64,000 bases of DNA, from positions 1,178,001 to 1,242,000 of the forward strand of contig CADCXD010000002.1 in the NCBI GenBank assembly GCA_902806575.1, written 5' to 3'. The translations under genes were made by a program, and so were the position numbers. Within the stretch, counting starts at the first letter, position 1, and each line of letters starts with the position of its first letter. Under the pieces are notes generated by a model, which worked only from the letters and a program-made list of their open reading frames with translations, was not told the origin of the DNA and ran no database searches. Shown here piece after piece: positions 1-12,472 of the stretch. The DNA is from Jackrogersella multiformis. Its lineage: Eukaryota; Ascomycota; Sordariomycetes; Xylariales; Hypoxylaceae.

Positions 1-534
1 GTTCACTATAGCCAAATAATACACTTAGATGCAAGACAGTCTATTAAACCTCATAGTAGGGCACCGGTAGACCCTATCGCAACCCTAATGTGGCCAAGGA
101 TGCAAACCATTTCCGCCGTCCAAGCCGTCCGTTCACTCATGCCCCGGCTTGGATGATGCCTTACATAAATCCCCTTGCTCCTCTCGCATTTATTGTCATG
201 CTACTATCCTCATAATGCCGTACTAGTCATATCTAATGGATGGACGTCTATGTTTAAGTGCTTTGGTGTTTCTATTACCATGAGACTATCGTAGATCCAT
301 CCCGAATGCGTTGTCACATCAAACGCGCAGGTATGCGTATCCCGATACTGGACCCTTCAGTCGCTAATAAGCGGGAACTTATAGGTAGTCACTAACCCAT
401 AAGTACCAAGGTTTATCCTACCAATATACTAGGACGTAACAAAACAAAACAGAAGAGTGTGCCTAATAACACATTCCGATTCGGACTAGATGTGCTATCC
501 TGCTGGTGAGACCTAGCTGCTCAGAGTTTGCCGC
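1..534. other. Intergenic, downstream of the deubiquitinase gene
   Basis: No gene, RNA or repeat is visible. It contains the 3' flank of the minus-strand deubiquitinase gene, whose stop codon lies at 535-537. Confidence 0.5.
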
Positions 535-3500
535 CTAGCCTAACTTGATCTTATCGTCTTCGCCTAAATGGATCTCTGCTGCATCTTCGGATAGCTGTTC
601 AGCCTCGCCCTCGGGTGGTACTTTATGGATTGTATGTTTCTCGTCCCAAATCTGGTGAATGTCGTCTCTTGTCATCTCACTGTAATCAGGTGGCGGAGGT
701 TCATTGTATGAGAGTGGGTTAACCTCGGGTTCTGGCGCCGATTCGTAATGCGACGTGCTTGTATATTCCGGTTCGAGGTCTGGTTCAAAATCTGTATCAC
801 GGGGGCTAAGCGCCCGTTCGTCGCCGGATGAATTGTGCTGTGCTTCGTCCGAGGCGGCATCGGAGTCAAAGGGACTCTCCCCAGGGACATTCTCAATATT
901 ACTGAAATTCCAAGAATTGCCGGTTGCGATGGGTTGGAAGCCTGGCGATCGTGTCGTATCTGCAGTTACGTCGATACCTTCGTCTTCCTCGATGCTTTGA
1001 TGGACGCCAAGGGGCGGGTTTTCATTGGTAATGTCATCAGTAGGGTTCATCTCCCTGAAGTTGTACTCGTTATTTTCGTTCCCCAGGCCAAAATTTATTG
1101 TCGAAGTTCCGGTGTTACCGTGCAGGGGACCAGCTCCTACTCCTTGTGAGGCGCTCGACGACCCATTCGGGGAGAAGCCTTCGCCGAGACCTTGATCTTC
1201 CCCCGAATCGGGGAGTTCGTTGTCGGAGGGATCGTCTACAAACCTGGCCAGGATTTGTTGAAATTGAGGACCACCAAGAGGTATTTCAGATCGTCGACGG
1301 TAGAACAGCAAGTATGCGGATGCATCCACAATCCTATCCATCGAAGCGCGGCTTACCAAAGAATCTAATAGGATAGTTAGCAATGGTAAAGAAGTAGTAG
1401 ATCAGCAGCACGTACCGTTGTATGTATACCATTGACCGTCTACGAAATTCTTTGCGTGAGCAATGTAGTGGCCTCCTCCTAAGCCGCCCCAGTGACAATC
1501 GACTCCGATAAGATCATAAACTTCCTGTTTGCCGTTTTCTTTTTGGAGAACTCGGGACGTGATGTCGAGGTTTTCTAGAGGAAAATCTACCGAGACCTCC
1601 AGTTTGTCTCTCCTGAAGCCGCTAGAGCTAAATCTCTTTAGGTGGATGATTAAAATGTCTGGTGTTTTCCACAGATCAAACTTCTTGCTGGCTCGACGAT
1701 GTTCCTCGCAGCGAGGGCAATACCACATATCCTGCTCGGATAGAATTTCCTCTCGTTCGAATTCATCAAGACACGCCTCGAGGGAGATGCCGTGCTTCCG
1801 ACGCCTAGTCCGGGCCGCCTGAGCTTTATCCAGGTCAGGGTCAGGTAAGGTTTCGCATGAATCCCACGTCGCGAGTGAATTATCGCTGGAAAGGGTATTG
1901 CTATCGAAGAAGATTTCCTCATAAGCGCGATCAGACCAATTCACAACGATCCCTTCTCTGAGACGGATTAAGGGGCCGCCGTCGGGACCAATCTCATTCG
2001 TGCTAAATGATTCCTCCGGTTCTAGATTCTGCTGCTTCTCTTTCTCTTTTACCTGCCGCTGCTGCTGCTGACGCTTCTTTCTATTTGCCTTCCCCTGCAT
2101 CCTGTATGTTTTAAGTTGCTTCTGGCTATGGGCTTGCTTGCCTTTCGTTTTCGGCTGTCTACCAGGCTTGGAGCGGTGGGGCGCAGACTGCATGGGCATT
2201 AGTCCTCTCTTAGTACATTGTCTCTTAGCAGGACGAAGTTCTAGTTTTCCGAACAGGGATCTCTTGGCATGTCCTACCTTCACAACCGGGCTCGCATCCT
2301 CCTCGTCGGTTTCCTCATTCATTCGCGTGAGGGATTGACCAGTACTTTGGTGGGGGGCTTCGTCGGAGCTAGACTCTTCATTCGACGCCGCATTGTCGAA
2401 TTGGTCTTCCGATGACGGGGACTCAGGTGGAATTCTGAGAGAGAGCCTCGGATACTCCTTATCTTCACCAAGGCCGTTCATACCGGTTGGTAGCCAGGCG
2501 CCTGATTCCGAATAGATGCACATGTCAAACAGATTTTGCAACTGCGAAGGAAGGAATTTTCCAGGGTCTACCCAAGAGGGTCGCTTGCGGCAGAATTGTT
2601 GTCTCACAGGGGGGTTTCTGAAAACAAGTTAGTCGTATTTCTGACCGCCAAAGGGTTGCAAGACGTACATTCGAGTGTTACTCTTAGTATCACTGGCGTC
2701 TTTCATCTGTATGTCAACAATGTCATCCTCCCCTTTGACGGACTGGTCAACTACTCGGCCTTCACTCGAAGAACCGGCATCAGAATCGCCTACTCTTACC
2801 ATCTCAGAATCGATACTGTCAGAGCCATCAGATTCCTCGACTCGCGCGAAAAAGGGATGTTTCGTCAACGTGGCGACCTTTTCCAAGATCTTACGACGGA
2901 TAGCATCCTCACTTCTGGCTTCTTCGGGCGTCACGACGATGAAGTGGGGAGCACAGGTCATTGTCCATTTAGTCGAATGAAAACTGGGCTTCCCGGTCAC
3001 TTGCCGACGATGGAAGATAGGGACAAGCAGCATCTCAGCTTGCGCATCGTCCCATGAAGCTGAGGCGTTGTGTTCATCCTCGTCATCCCCAGGCTTCTGT
3101 TTTTTTGGCGGCTTGAGGCCACAATTGGTGGGTTTGGCCTCCAGCTCATAGAACCAAGGATTGTCGTTGGCACCGATCTCCTCTGATGCACATGCCAGGT
3201 CTGCATAATTTTTGTAAAATTTGCCTTTCCACTCTTCTGCACCAAAGAGGCGTTCAATCGATACGCCCGTTCTGGTGGATACAAACTCCTTGAGAGACTT
3301 GATGCTGGCATGTTGATCCAGTTCGACTCTGATATCGATAGGTCGGTCGTTCAGCGGGAAGAATTTGACGGTATGAGTCCACTTGTTTTCCAAAGGGAGA
3401 GGCAAGGTCAAATTATTGAACGGGTCAAACGTGATGCTAACCTTTTGGCATTCTGGGCAAACTAGCGTCGACTTGTACAAGCCGGTAAATAGGTCTGCGA

Positions 3501-5936
3501 TCACGGAGTCATCACGCTTCTTGGTGATATCCCACACCTTCTCCGCCATCTGTCGAATCGCAACAGGGTTGTTTACCATGTCGTCGGTAGAATCTGGCTT
3601 CTCAATGTAAGGTTTCTTTTTGATCCGACTGAGATCTTCCTGCAGACCGTCGAGCAAGAAACCAAGGAACTCCTGCGAGTCCTGTTGTCCGTAGCCAGAA
3701 AATCCGACCGAGTACCGACCAATCGTATTCCTAAATTGCCTGGGCGAAACGGAACCCGGTGACGAGTCCTTATATATCTCTTTCAGGAGAAAGGCATACG
3801 CGGCGGCTACATCTCCATTATGAGAGAGCACGTTTTCCTTGTTGAGTTCCTTCTCCCATTCGCCCGCGAGGAAATACTTGGTTAACTCCTCGACAGCCCT
3901 CACGCACTGCAGGGCCGCATTCATGTAACACGAATTTCCCAAATTAGACAATCCGACGCATCCAGGAACCCGCCCAGATTTCTGTGATCTACCACGCGTT
4001 AAAGGTCCTGAGAGTACAGGACTGGTCCGGCCACTTCTAGCATTCCGATTTTGCACAGTTAGACTCGTGGAGGTATTTCTGGAAGGTAACGAAGCCAGCG
4101 ATGTTCGGGCTTGCGAAGAAGTTAGAGTAGAAGTCCAGTTAGTGCCACTTTCGTGAGGATCCAGGACGATGGCCTGGTCCTGCGCTATTGCGAAGTAGCC
4201 CAGTGATTTTAGTGATGGTTTCGGGTCCCGCGAATTGGTGAGATCACTAAAATCAATTAACTCTCTCTCGGCGCCCTTCTCAAGGGCCAGAAAGGATTCA
4301 ACATCCAAAAGGAGGTGCTTCCAGGCTTGAGATGTAGTGTATTCCGGGCCATCTTCAGAGGTGAGCGGAGTTAGCATCCCACTGCGAGGGGTCTGCTCAA
4401 TCGGTGGTTGTAAAACACTCCATGATCGAACCCTTTCCGTTAAATCTATTCCTGCTACCCTCTTCGCCTGCTTTAAAAAGATCTGGAATTTTGTTTTGCG
4501 ACTGCGGACAAGTCTCGGGGGCGGCGGGTTCTTGCTCTTCATGGCTGCATCAATAGGTAGCTCACTAATTGCAGACCAAACTCGATATATGGTGAGCACG
4601 GGTGGATGCCATTCCCACATGATATTTTTCCCATCGTCTTTTGTGGCATGAGCCGAGCGGATAATAGGTAACTGGCCGTCTTTTAAACCTGGCCATTGCA
4701 TGAGCAGTTCCCAGGCACTCGGGGGGAATGCTTCGAATTGTTCTGAATCGTAACCTTGCTTCAACCGAACAAATTTCCTCTTCAGGATATCCACACTGTT
4801 GCCAACGCAAGGATCATCTATGACCTCTAAAATGATGTCCGAGTTATCTACCGGTGGTATTGAAGACCAGTCGCTGATACTATGTTTTGGTGATAGGTCG
4901 TCCGGCACTTTAGCCAGCCAACGTCTCGAGACCAAAAAGCACTGCTGACCTTCTGTAAGGGGTTGAGAAGCTTGCTCTTCTACAAATGTCCTAATGGCCT
5001 TCACGTGCGCTTCTATCGACGCCGGCAGTTGACATCCTATGATATATAAGTCAGTTTACATCGCCTAGTTACTTCTACAGCCACCATACCTGGTAATACG
5101 TCCATCGGCTGCACTGCTTCCTCGGTTACTGTGTTTTTTTGCTCGTCTACCGAAGGAGATGGACTTGCCGGACTGGCCACACTGGGTTGTTCGGATTTAG
5201 ACGTGTCCACGGTGTCGGACGGCGGTGCTGTAATCATGTCGACATCTTCGGCGTCATCTTGATCTGCTGCGTCAGGTTCCATGCTGGAAGCACGTCGCTT
5301 CAGTGGAGATGAAGCCCTCTCAGGGAACTCGGCCGCGCCACCCATAACAGCACGGTGAAGGGTGGTTTTGGTGAACGGTGAACCGGCTCTGCAGGGAGGA
5401 TGCAGGCTAGAAGCTGCAGAGCTGAAGTCAGGTCCCGGGGTATCAGCACCACGATCGCTGCTGATGGTAAGATCGGCGTAGGCACCTGATGGAGAGCTCG
5501 CGGCGGACGAGACGTATTCGGGGTAATTCAAGTTACTTGTAGTCGTCTGCAATCGAGGTGGGAGGCTCGAAGCTGGGGGGACGGAATCGAGACGGTGATA
5601 GTTAGGCGAGACTGCAGCAAGGTTGTCGGAGGAGGCAGAGAAGGAGAAGCTAGGATCGGCGTCTTGCTCGCAGGATTGAATAGGCGTGTCGGATGAACTA
5701 TTGCAATCTAAGCTGTCGTCTGTAGCGGCGGATTGGCGAGTTGAAATCTTCCTTTTCTTTGAGGAAGACGTCTTGACGGTGAGCTGCTGTTGAGCAGCTC
5801 TAGAAAAAAAAGATTGGCGATGGTTTGGGGAGGGAGGTATACTTATGGGCAAGACGTCGTGGTGCGTCGTGTAGAAAATGTAAGAGGAATCTTACACGAA
5901 TGATCGAATAATTGTTGTTTGTTCTAGGCTATTCAT
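535..5936 (-). CDS. UBP12: Ubiquitin carboxyl-terminal hydrolase, UBP12/USP4-USP15 type
   Basis: This cysteine protease removes ubiquitin from substrates. Five exons are inferred: complement of 5896-5936, 5090-5799, 2669-5036, 1416-2617 and 535-1364, giving 1716 aa. Residues 1-250 are low-complexity and Ser-rich. About 255-385 resembles a DUSP domain. The Cys box (GLSNLGNSCYMN, catalytic C620) starts the USP domain, zinc-finger pairs CPEC and CPRC follow, and the His box (GGHYIAHAKN, H1423) and the YND motif (D1441) close it. About 800 residues separate Cys and His boxes, as in families with a long insert between the two halves of the catalytic domain. The last 250 residues are acidic and probably disordered. 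The start rests on inference: the frame at 5799 has no upstream ATG unless a 96-bp intron (5800-5895) joins it to ATG at 5936, and that junction keeps phase with good GTAAGA and CTAG signals. The family call is firm; exact orthology is less so. Confidence 0.88.
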
Positions 5937-7460
5937 TGGTCCAAGTTCTGATGTTGAGTACGCTTTTAGGTGGAAAATCCGAGTTCCGTGAAACTGAAGG
6001 TACCTACTAGGTACCGGTATAGGTAGGTAGGTACCTACCTAGGTACGGACTGCGTCGTCTGTAAGACAGACTCCCTAAGCCAGTGTCCCTCTATGTACCT
6101 AGGTACCTAGGTAACTGTAGCTGGAGGTGGTTGACCTTACCCTAGAGGTACTTAGGTAGGTGGTGGGTGGTCAGACAAAGTAGGTACCTTGGCTTGAACG
6201 ACTCAGCAATCGGATGGATGATTTGCTAGAATCTATTCGACTGGCTGGGAAACTGGAAAAGAAAAGACAAGTGTATTATTCTAGGTGAATAGTGGATAGT
6301 GAATAGTGAATAGATGAACTTATTTGATCTTCTGTCGAGGAATTAATCCACGATACAAACCTAGGTAGGTATGCCGTGACTTGTGAAATGTGCCAAGGAG
6401 ATTCGGCTTATGTGCCCAGGTGGGTGGGTATTGGTGATGCGCATCGATTACCTAACCGTCAAGTATTTATTTTTTGGGGAGCGCCACCTTGAAAAGAAAA
6501 AAATTATTTAAAAAGAAAAGGGAACTAACAAATCGAGTGGAGGCAGCAATGGTGGAAGGCACCTACCTGTGTACCTAGGTACCTAGGTACTTGCGCTAAA
6601 ACTTTACTTAGCGACATCAGGTACTGGATACCTCCTGCCTCAACTCACCATTACCAGGAACATGTTATGATTTATTATTTTTGCAGGTAGTCACTACTTA
6701 CCAACGATTAGGTGCTCAGGTACCTAAAACGTCCGAAACAGCAACAGTGGAGGTACCCAGTGACATCAAAAGAAACCTAAAGAGATGGATGGTTTTTATT
6801 TTATTTTAGTACCATAGATAGATCCTAGTATTAAGTTGCCCATGGACTGGACATTTGGTCAGGAGGCGTGACACAAAATAATTATCCATTGCACCTATCT
6901 CCATTACCCCTTTTAGTACCAAACTTACAAGTTAACCCTAACCCCCCACCCCTTTTAAGTTACCTACCTACCCGTATATAAGCTAGGTATGTTTGTAATG
7001 TATGTGTTGAGTGCGCCACAGGGAAATATATAGGCGCAAAATATAAAACTGGTCTCGCTTTCTGGATGAGGGCTTTATTCGTATGTGTACGTTCCAGAGT
7101 TATTTATTCTATCTTGTACTACGAGTTTGTTTCTGAATGGCGTCGTATAGCGGACACCCAGTCCTCATTCGCCTCCAGTTCTCCACATCTATGAGGGCGT
7201 TTCGTTTGTCTAGGTACTACTAGTCCCTGAGACCGATTCGGAACCAGTGATAGAATAAGCCCATATGAGTCTCCCAGTGGTCTAGTCTAAGGAGCCATAA
7301 TCCGTGCTACTCAAGCAGTTCTACATCGCTTTATAGAGAGCCCATCCTTAGCCTCCTCGACCCCAGAACTAAAACAAGCCGTAATGTACTATGCAAAAGA
7401 AAAGGGTATAGCTCTTTGCCTTCTACCATCTACCAAGCGCTTCCTTGCGCGACTGTCTCA
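5937..7460. other. Intergenic, deubiquitinase promoter and insulysin 3' flank
   Basis: No coding sequence is seen. The part near 5937-6200 must hold the deubiquitinase promoter and carries a dense TACCTAGGTA cluster; further copies lie at 6362-6372 and 6565-6592. An A-rich stretch occurs near 6490-6520. Confidence 0.5.
5999..6189. repeat. TACCTAGGTA palindrome cluster
   Basis: Several full or partial copies of the 10-bp palindrome TACCTAGGTA are mixed with GGTA/TACC tetranucleotide runs, directly upstream of the deubiquitinase start. The copies read equally on both strands. Confidence 0.8.
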
Positions 7461-10400
7461 TCAAAGTTTGGAGTCTATCTCTTCAAAATCGCTGAGATCC
7501 CGAATCGGACGAGCTCCTGCCGTCACCGAGAGTCCCGCTTTATAATCCCGTACGTTCCGAATCAGGAGCGGTTCTGTACCGTTTGACGGAGTAGTAGTTG
7601 TGTCTCCATTGCTTGACTCCTCGACTTCCTTCACCTTGGGGCTGATACCTTGCGCGATGAGCTGCACTACTAACTTCGCTCGCATTGGCGAAGTGGGCTT
7701 TACGTATGTCGCGTAAAACTCCACCATCTCTGGTTTCGTGAGTTGCTTTACCTGGGCTGCGTCTCGCTGGGCTGCGTGCTGTTAGCTGATGTGACCGACG
7801 GGTTTACGGGTGGTAATTGCACTGTACCTGCTTCAAAGTCATAGTATTCATTGTTGATCTGCGCCCAGTGCCGCCCGGTCTCTTGATCTAAGTTCTTCAA
7901 CTTCTCGAGACGTTTAATGATTACGCTTCGCTTGTGACTTTCGAAGTCTGCATCGCTCATATTCTCAAGAGACGAAGTCTGCGTAGCCAGGAAAGAATCT
8001 ATGCGGGATTCTAAATATTCCGAGGTACGCTCGCTTTGTATTATAAAGCGGAATCCGTACGTGGTTGCGGAACTACGTAGACCACTAAAGACTACATAAC
8101 CAAGCTGCTCCTTGGTTCGCAGCTGATCGAAGGCCGGCTCGTGGATAATCTGGTCAAGAAGTTGAGTCTTGGCACGGATCATACGATCCCCTTTATCACC
8201 AATGTGGAGGTAGTACTCAATGCAGTGGTTGACATTCGCAGGGTCCCTCAAGGTTTTCCTGAAGAGATAGTTCGACCCCGGCGGGAAATCTAACGATCGA
8301 ATGATCGGCCATTCCTCCTTTGCCAAAACCCTGGGCTTCAATATCATCTCAATCATGTCTGTCAACTTCAAGGCATCCTCTTTGTACACATTTCCATGTA
8401 CGTACGCCTCGATGTGTAGCTGTGACATGATCTGCTTGTGGAACTGTCTTACGGCATCGGCCGTGATCCCGGGTAGCTCGGCAACCAGTTGTTCAACCAC
8501 GTAGTCGTGCTCGGATGTGAGCCACGAAACGTAATCACCGATTTGCGTGAAAGGTTGCTGTAATTCGCAGTTCTTGTAGCCGCGGGTCAACCTCTCCTTG
8601 ATGATCTCGAACCGCTCGTCTTTGAGCTCGAGATCTCGCATAGTGATGAGAACTTGCTCTAGCAATACTGGCAGTTTATCATTGTAACCAGATACCTCAA
8701 TGAAAAGACCTCGAGAATCGAGACTGACATTATATTGCAAACCAGCAAGCTCGGCGTCGTATGAATATTCCTCAAGTGCATCTCGCACCAGATCTGTGAA
8801 CAACTTCGACTTGACCGAGTTCTCTGCTGAGGCAAATATGCTCGGATTTTTTATGCTCACAATTAGGTTCGCCTTCGGGACCCAAAAGGTATCGTCCTTC
8901 TTGTACCACGTTCGCGCCACTTCATCGTTGCGGATTACTCGAGGTGCTAAGGCTGGCCGTTCAACCTCTTTCTTTTCCACCTCGAGCTTTGTCGGAATGA
9001 ACTGGTTTCTATGCGGAAGATGTAGCGCGGGAAGACGGTCCGCTGCGGTGCATTTTAAAGCCATGGAGATCTCGGCTAGAAAGTCCTCGGGAATCTTCTC
9101 AGACTTATATTCGGTACCGTACCATTTCTCCTTCTGATCCCAATCCCCTGGGAAATCCCGAGACACTATAGCCATTCTGAGATTGTCAGGTCGCAAGAGT
9201 TGTACCCCTTTAATAATATCCTCCGGGTCAAATTTCCGCAGACGGCTTTGTCCGCTGAGCAACCATTCTCGCGGCAATGGCCTTTGCATCACAGCGGATA
9301 TCTTGCTCGTAAACCGGCTAGCGGGCGTCTTTTGCTTGAATTTGAAGTCGACATCCGCCATGCCCTTCTGTTCATCGAATATCCATTCTTGAGGGGGTAT
9401 TTGCCTGAGAAGTGATACATATTGGAAGAATACTTTAACGACTTCTTTGTAATGTCTTAGCCCCTATATCACAACATTAGTAACTGGTGTCCCCGCAGGA
9501 ATAGCGATATCGTACCTCTTTTGTCAACCGGATTTGGCAGTCAAAAATTCCGGGTGTACCTGGACATATTTGGTATGCACCGGCGCTTAGTGAATTAGCC
9601 CACCCTTTGGATTTCAAGTAAGCCATTATGCTACCAGGGCCCTCATGGCCTATCAGATGGCTAATGTAACGACTCGGTTGAGTTCGGTAAAGATATTCCT
9701 CGTCAAGGAACGGAAAATAGAGATTCAACTCCCTAGAATCCATAACCGGTTTTGCAAAACATTGCATAGACAGATGATCCTTAGTGAACGGCACCTCGGT
9801 TTCCCAGCGATTCTGCGGAAGACCTTTGTTCGGCACGCCGGAAAACAGTTCGGCTACCCATCTTTCAAGAACATCGAGCGGTTCCCGGCCCAAGACACAC
9901 AGCTTCATCCGGTTGGCGGAGTAATGCTTCTCGTGGAAGTCAATGAATTTTTGTCGAACATCTATGCCTTTAGATTCGGGTTCCGTCTTAAGTACTTCAA
10001 AGTTCCCCGTGGAAAAATGACAATAGGGGTGCTTAGGGTTAGACAGGGACTTCTCTAGTTGGTGGAGGCGCCATTGATCGCTCTGCAGGTTCTTTTTATT
10101 CTCGGAGTCGACGGCGCGCAGCTCACGGTCTAACGTCGAGGATAGGAACAGAGGCTCGATGAAGAACTGAGCAAACCGATCCAGGCCCCCGTACAAGGGC
10201 GATAAATTTGTCGCAGAGGGTTCCTCGCCATTGCTAGGTTTAGCGGCAATATCGAAGAAGTAGTTCGTTGACGTGGCACCGGTGTAAGCATTCGAGCTTC
10301 CCGAATGTGAAGACAGGTATACGTTGTATGCGTTCTCTACCGGATACTTTTTCGTACCCATGAATAGAAGCTAGATTGGATATTATCAGTTTGATGTCTC

Positions 10401-10702
10401 GTGATTAGACCTTATCCGACGACACTTACATGTTCCACAGCATGGGCCATACCCGGCATATCATCTGCGTCGCTGAAGTTGCCAACATTGACGTCAAGAG
10501 CGGCGCTGGCTTTATCCGTTTCGGGATCATTAACCAACAGCGCCTCTAGTTGATTGGGCAAACGTATAACACGGTATGCCCGGTCGTCCAACGAGGGAAC
10601 CTCTAGCTGGTCGGCGATTCGCTCGACAGGTTGCTGTAGATGATCACGATCCCGCATTACGACACCCGACGTGGCCGTCGGGTGCGACGTCGTTGAGGTC
10701 AT
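7461..10702 (-). CDS. STE23: Insulysin (insulin-degrading enzyme family), M16A metallopeptidase
   Basis: This zinc peptidase degrades short peptides; the yeast member Ste23 also takes part in a-factor processing. Four exons are inferred: complement of 10430-10702, 9516-10370, 7828-9463 and 7772-minus side 7461-7771, giving 1024 aa, the usual family length. The inverted zinc motif HAVEH (H87, H91, catalytic E90) sits at the end of exon 1, and the third ligand is E181 in RAVDSE. The later M16 domains run through the C-terminal half. The last intron (7772-7827) was placed by family context: it removes a segment whose frame ends in a premature stop and restores the conserved FEAAQRDAAQ region. 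The protein ends in Ser-Lys-Leu, a canonical PTS1, so some enzyme may be peroxisomal. ATG at 10700-10702 is the only reasonable start. The gene is in tandem with the deubiquitinase, 1.5 kb away. Confidence 0.93.
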
Positions 10703-11243
10703 AGTAAAGTACTAGAATCGACCCGGACAACAGGCAAGACACAGCACGGGAGTTGTGATATGAAGGCCTAGACTGGATATATATCTAAGTAAGGAGGAAG
10801 AGAGATATTCACAGGTCTCTTTAGGGAGGACGGGGGGTGGGACAGCAACACCAGGCTCGAGGGGGGGACCGGGTGGGATAAAGAAGGAGGCTTCAGCCGG
10901 TGGCGGATGTGAGTTGACGACTTTTACTCGGCAATGTCGAAAGATAGGATAGGCTGACAAGGTAGCGTCTGTGCGAATAGCTTTGGGTGGAGACGCTAGT
11001 ACGGACGTAGGACAGGGACCAGGTTGTTCCCAAAGAATTGGAAAGGAAGTTTAATGTGGGAGCCAATTCGCTTGGTTCAATCCTTCCGTCTGGGGGAAAT
11101 CTTGGGTGTCTTGGGAATCTTGGGAAATCTTATGAGCCCACGTCTAGAACGACCCGGCTCTTCGATGCCAGTTCGTAACACAGCGTCTTAAGGTAGGTAA
11201 GGTACCACCACCAGTCGGTTCGGCAGTAGCAGCAGATGCCCAC

Positions 11244-11360
11244 TACCCACCTAGGTACCTAGGTGCCTTATGTTTAGGTACGTAGGTAGGTACCTAGAAA
11301 AAGGTATCTACCAGGTACGTATGGTAGGTATGGTATGTATGATACCTAATACCTAGAATG
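11244..11360. repeat. TACCTAGGTA/GGTA cluster
   Basis: Overlapping copies of ACCTAGGTACCTAGGT and GGTAGGTACC runs lie upstream of insulysin. They belong to the same repeat family as elsewhere in the window. Confidence 0.7.
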
Positions 11361-12028
11361 TATGCTTGCCGATATGCAAACAAATAACCTCTACCGCCGA
11401 TTCTGAATTTTGTCGTCTGTATAACGGCAAGACGAACCTTGCGCGCTTCCGGTCAGTCAGCTAGTCGGTCAAAAGACCTCTGCTGGAAATATACCTTGTG
11501 GCGGTCCGACCACAAAGCGATTTTCTAGATGAAGATGGAAATATCGAAAACTAGCTAGAAAACCTAGATCTCCTAGCGGTGAGGCTGTACGTGGACCAAA
11601 GCGTTCTTCCAAGCACCAATATGACTTTCAAATATATGTAATATTGCAAGTCCAGATCGTTTGTTATATACCTAGGGGTAACAACTATCTTCCACAATGA
11701 CAACTTTGGAACCCTTAAAATGGTAACTAGGACTCGTGAGTATAGAACAACTTAGACAACACGACTTGCGACTTGCGACTCACTATCAGGGCCGCCCTAG
11801 TGGGTTGAATCCGTAGAAGCCGAGTAGAATGGTGTAAAGAAGGGCGTGATGGAGAAACTGACTCAGGCTGAGGTCTGGTAGACTCTAGTAGTGCGCTCCG
11901 CTATATTGTCAATATTAGCATGGATAGATAGACCCCATACGGAAAATAAGTAATGGTATTGTGGATCAAGGATGGAACGTCGGGGTGTCATGGATATTGG
12001 CTGATTTACGTTATGCCTGACGTGCCTA

Positions 12029-12078
12029 GTTGTGGTTGTTGTTATTGTTGTTGTTATTGTTGTTGTTGTGGCTGCTGA
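12029..12078. repeat. TTG/GTT trinucleotide microsatellite
   Basis: About 50 bp of nearly uninterrupted GTT repeats with occasional ATT and GTG units. No open frame of interest uses it. Confidence 0.8.
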
Positions 12079-12354
12079 CTTACTGAATGATGGGGTCGGA
12101 AATTGCTAAATTGATAATAGCGAGGTAGTTAGGATCCTACGATCGGGCCGCAATTAGAAAGTTCCCAGTCTGACAAGATTTCGTAATTGGTATGGAAAGG
12201 TGTATGTATGTATGTGTAGGTAGGTAGGTAGGTATATATGTATAATGCGGCCGTGCTGCAGTCGACTTGAACAGGTGATGTGAAAGCGACCAGTGACAAG
12301 GCCCGATGTCGACAGAGGCGGGAGACGGGCGAGGTTAAGCGCAAGCGCCGTGAA

Positions 12355-12472
12355 TACCTAGGTAGGTACCTAGACTTCTACAGGACTGGATCTCGGAGAT
12401 TAAGGTACGTATAGCTACCCAACGCAACACGCACCTGGGTACCTACCTAGGTACCTAGGTATGTATGTAAGA
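12355..12472. repeat. TACCTAGGTA cluster
   Basis: Two groups of the palindrome, at about 12355-12373 and 12434-12468, the second being several overlapping copies. Nearby, 12200-12244 carries GTAT and GTAG tetranucleotide runs. Confidence 0.7.

Noticed and set aside
6931..6950. Telomere-like string (TTAACCCTAACCCC)
   Set aside because: Fewer than two repeat units and genes continue on both sides, so it is not a telomere.
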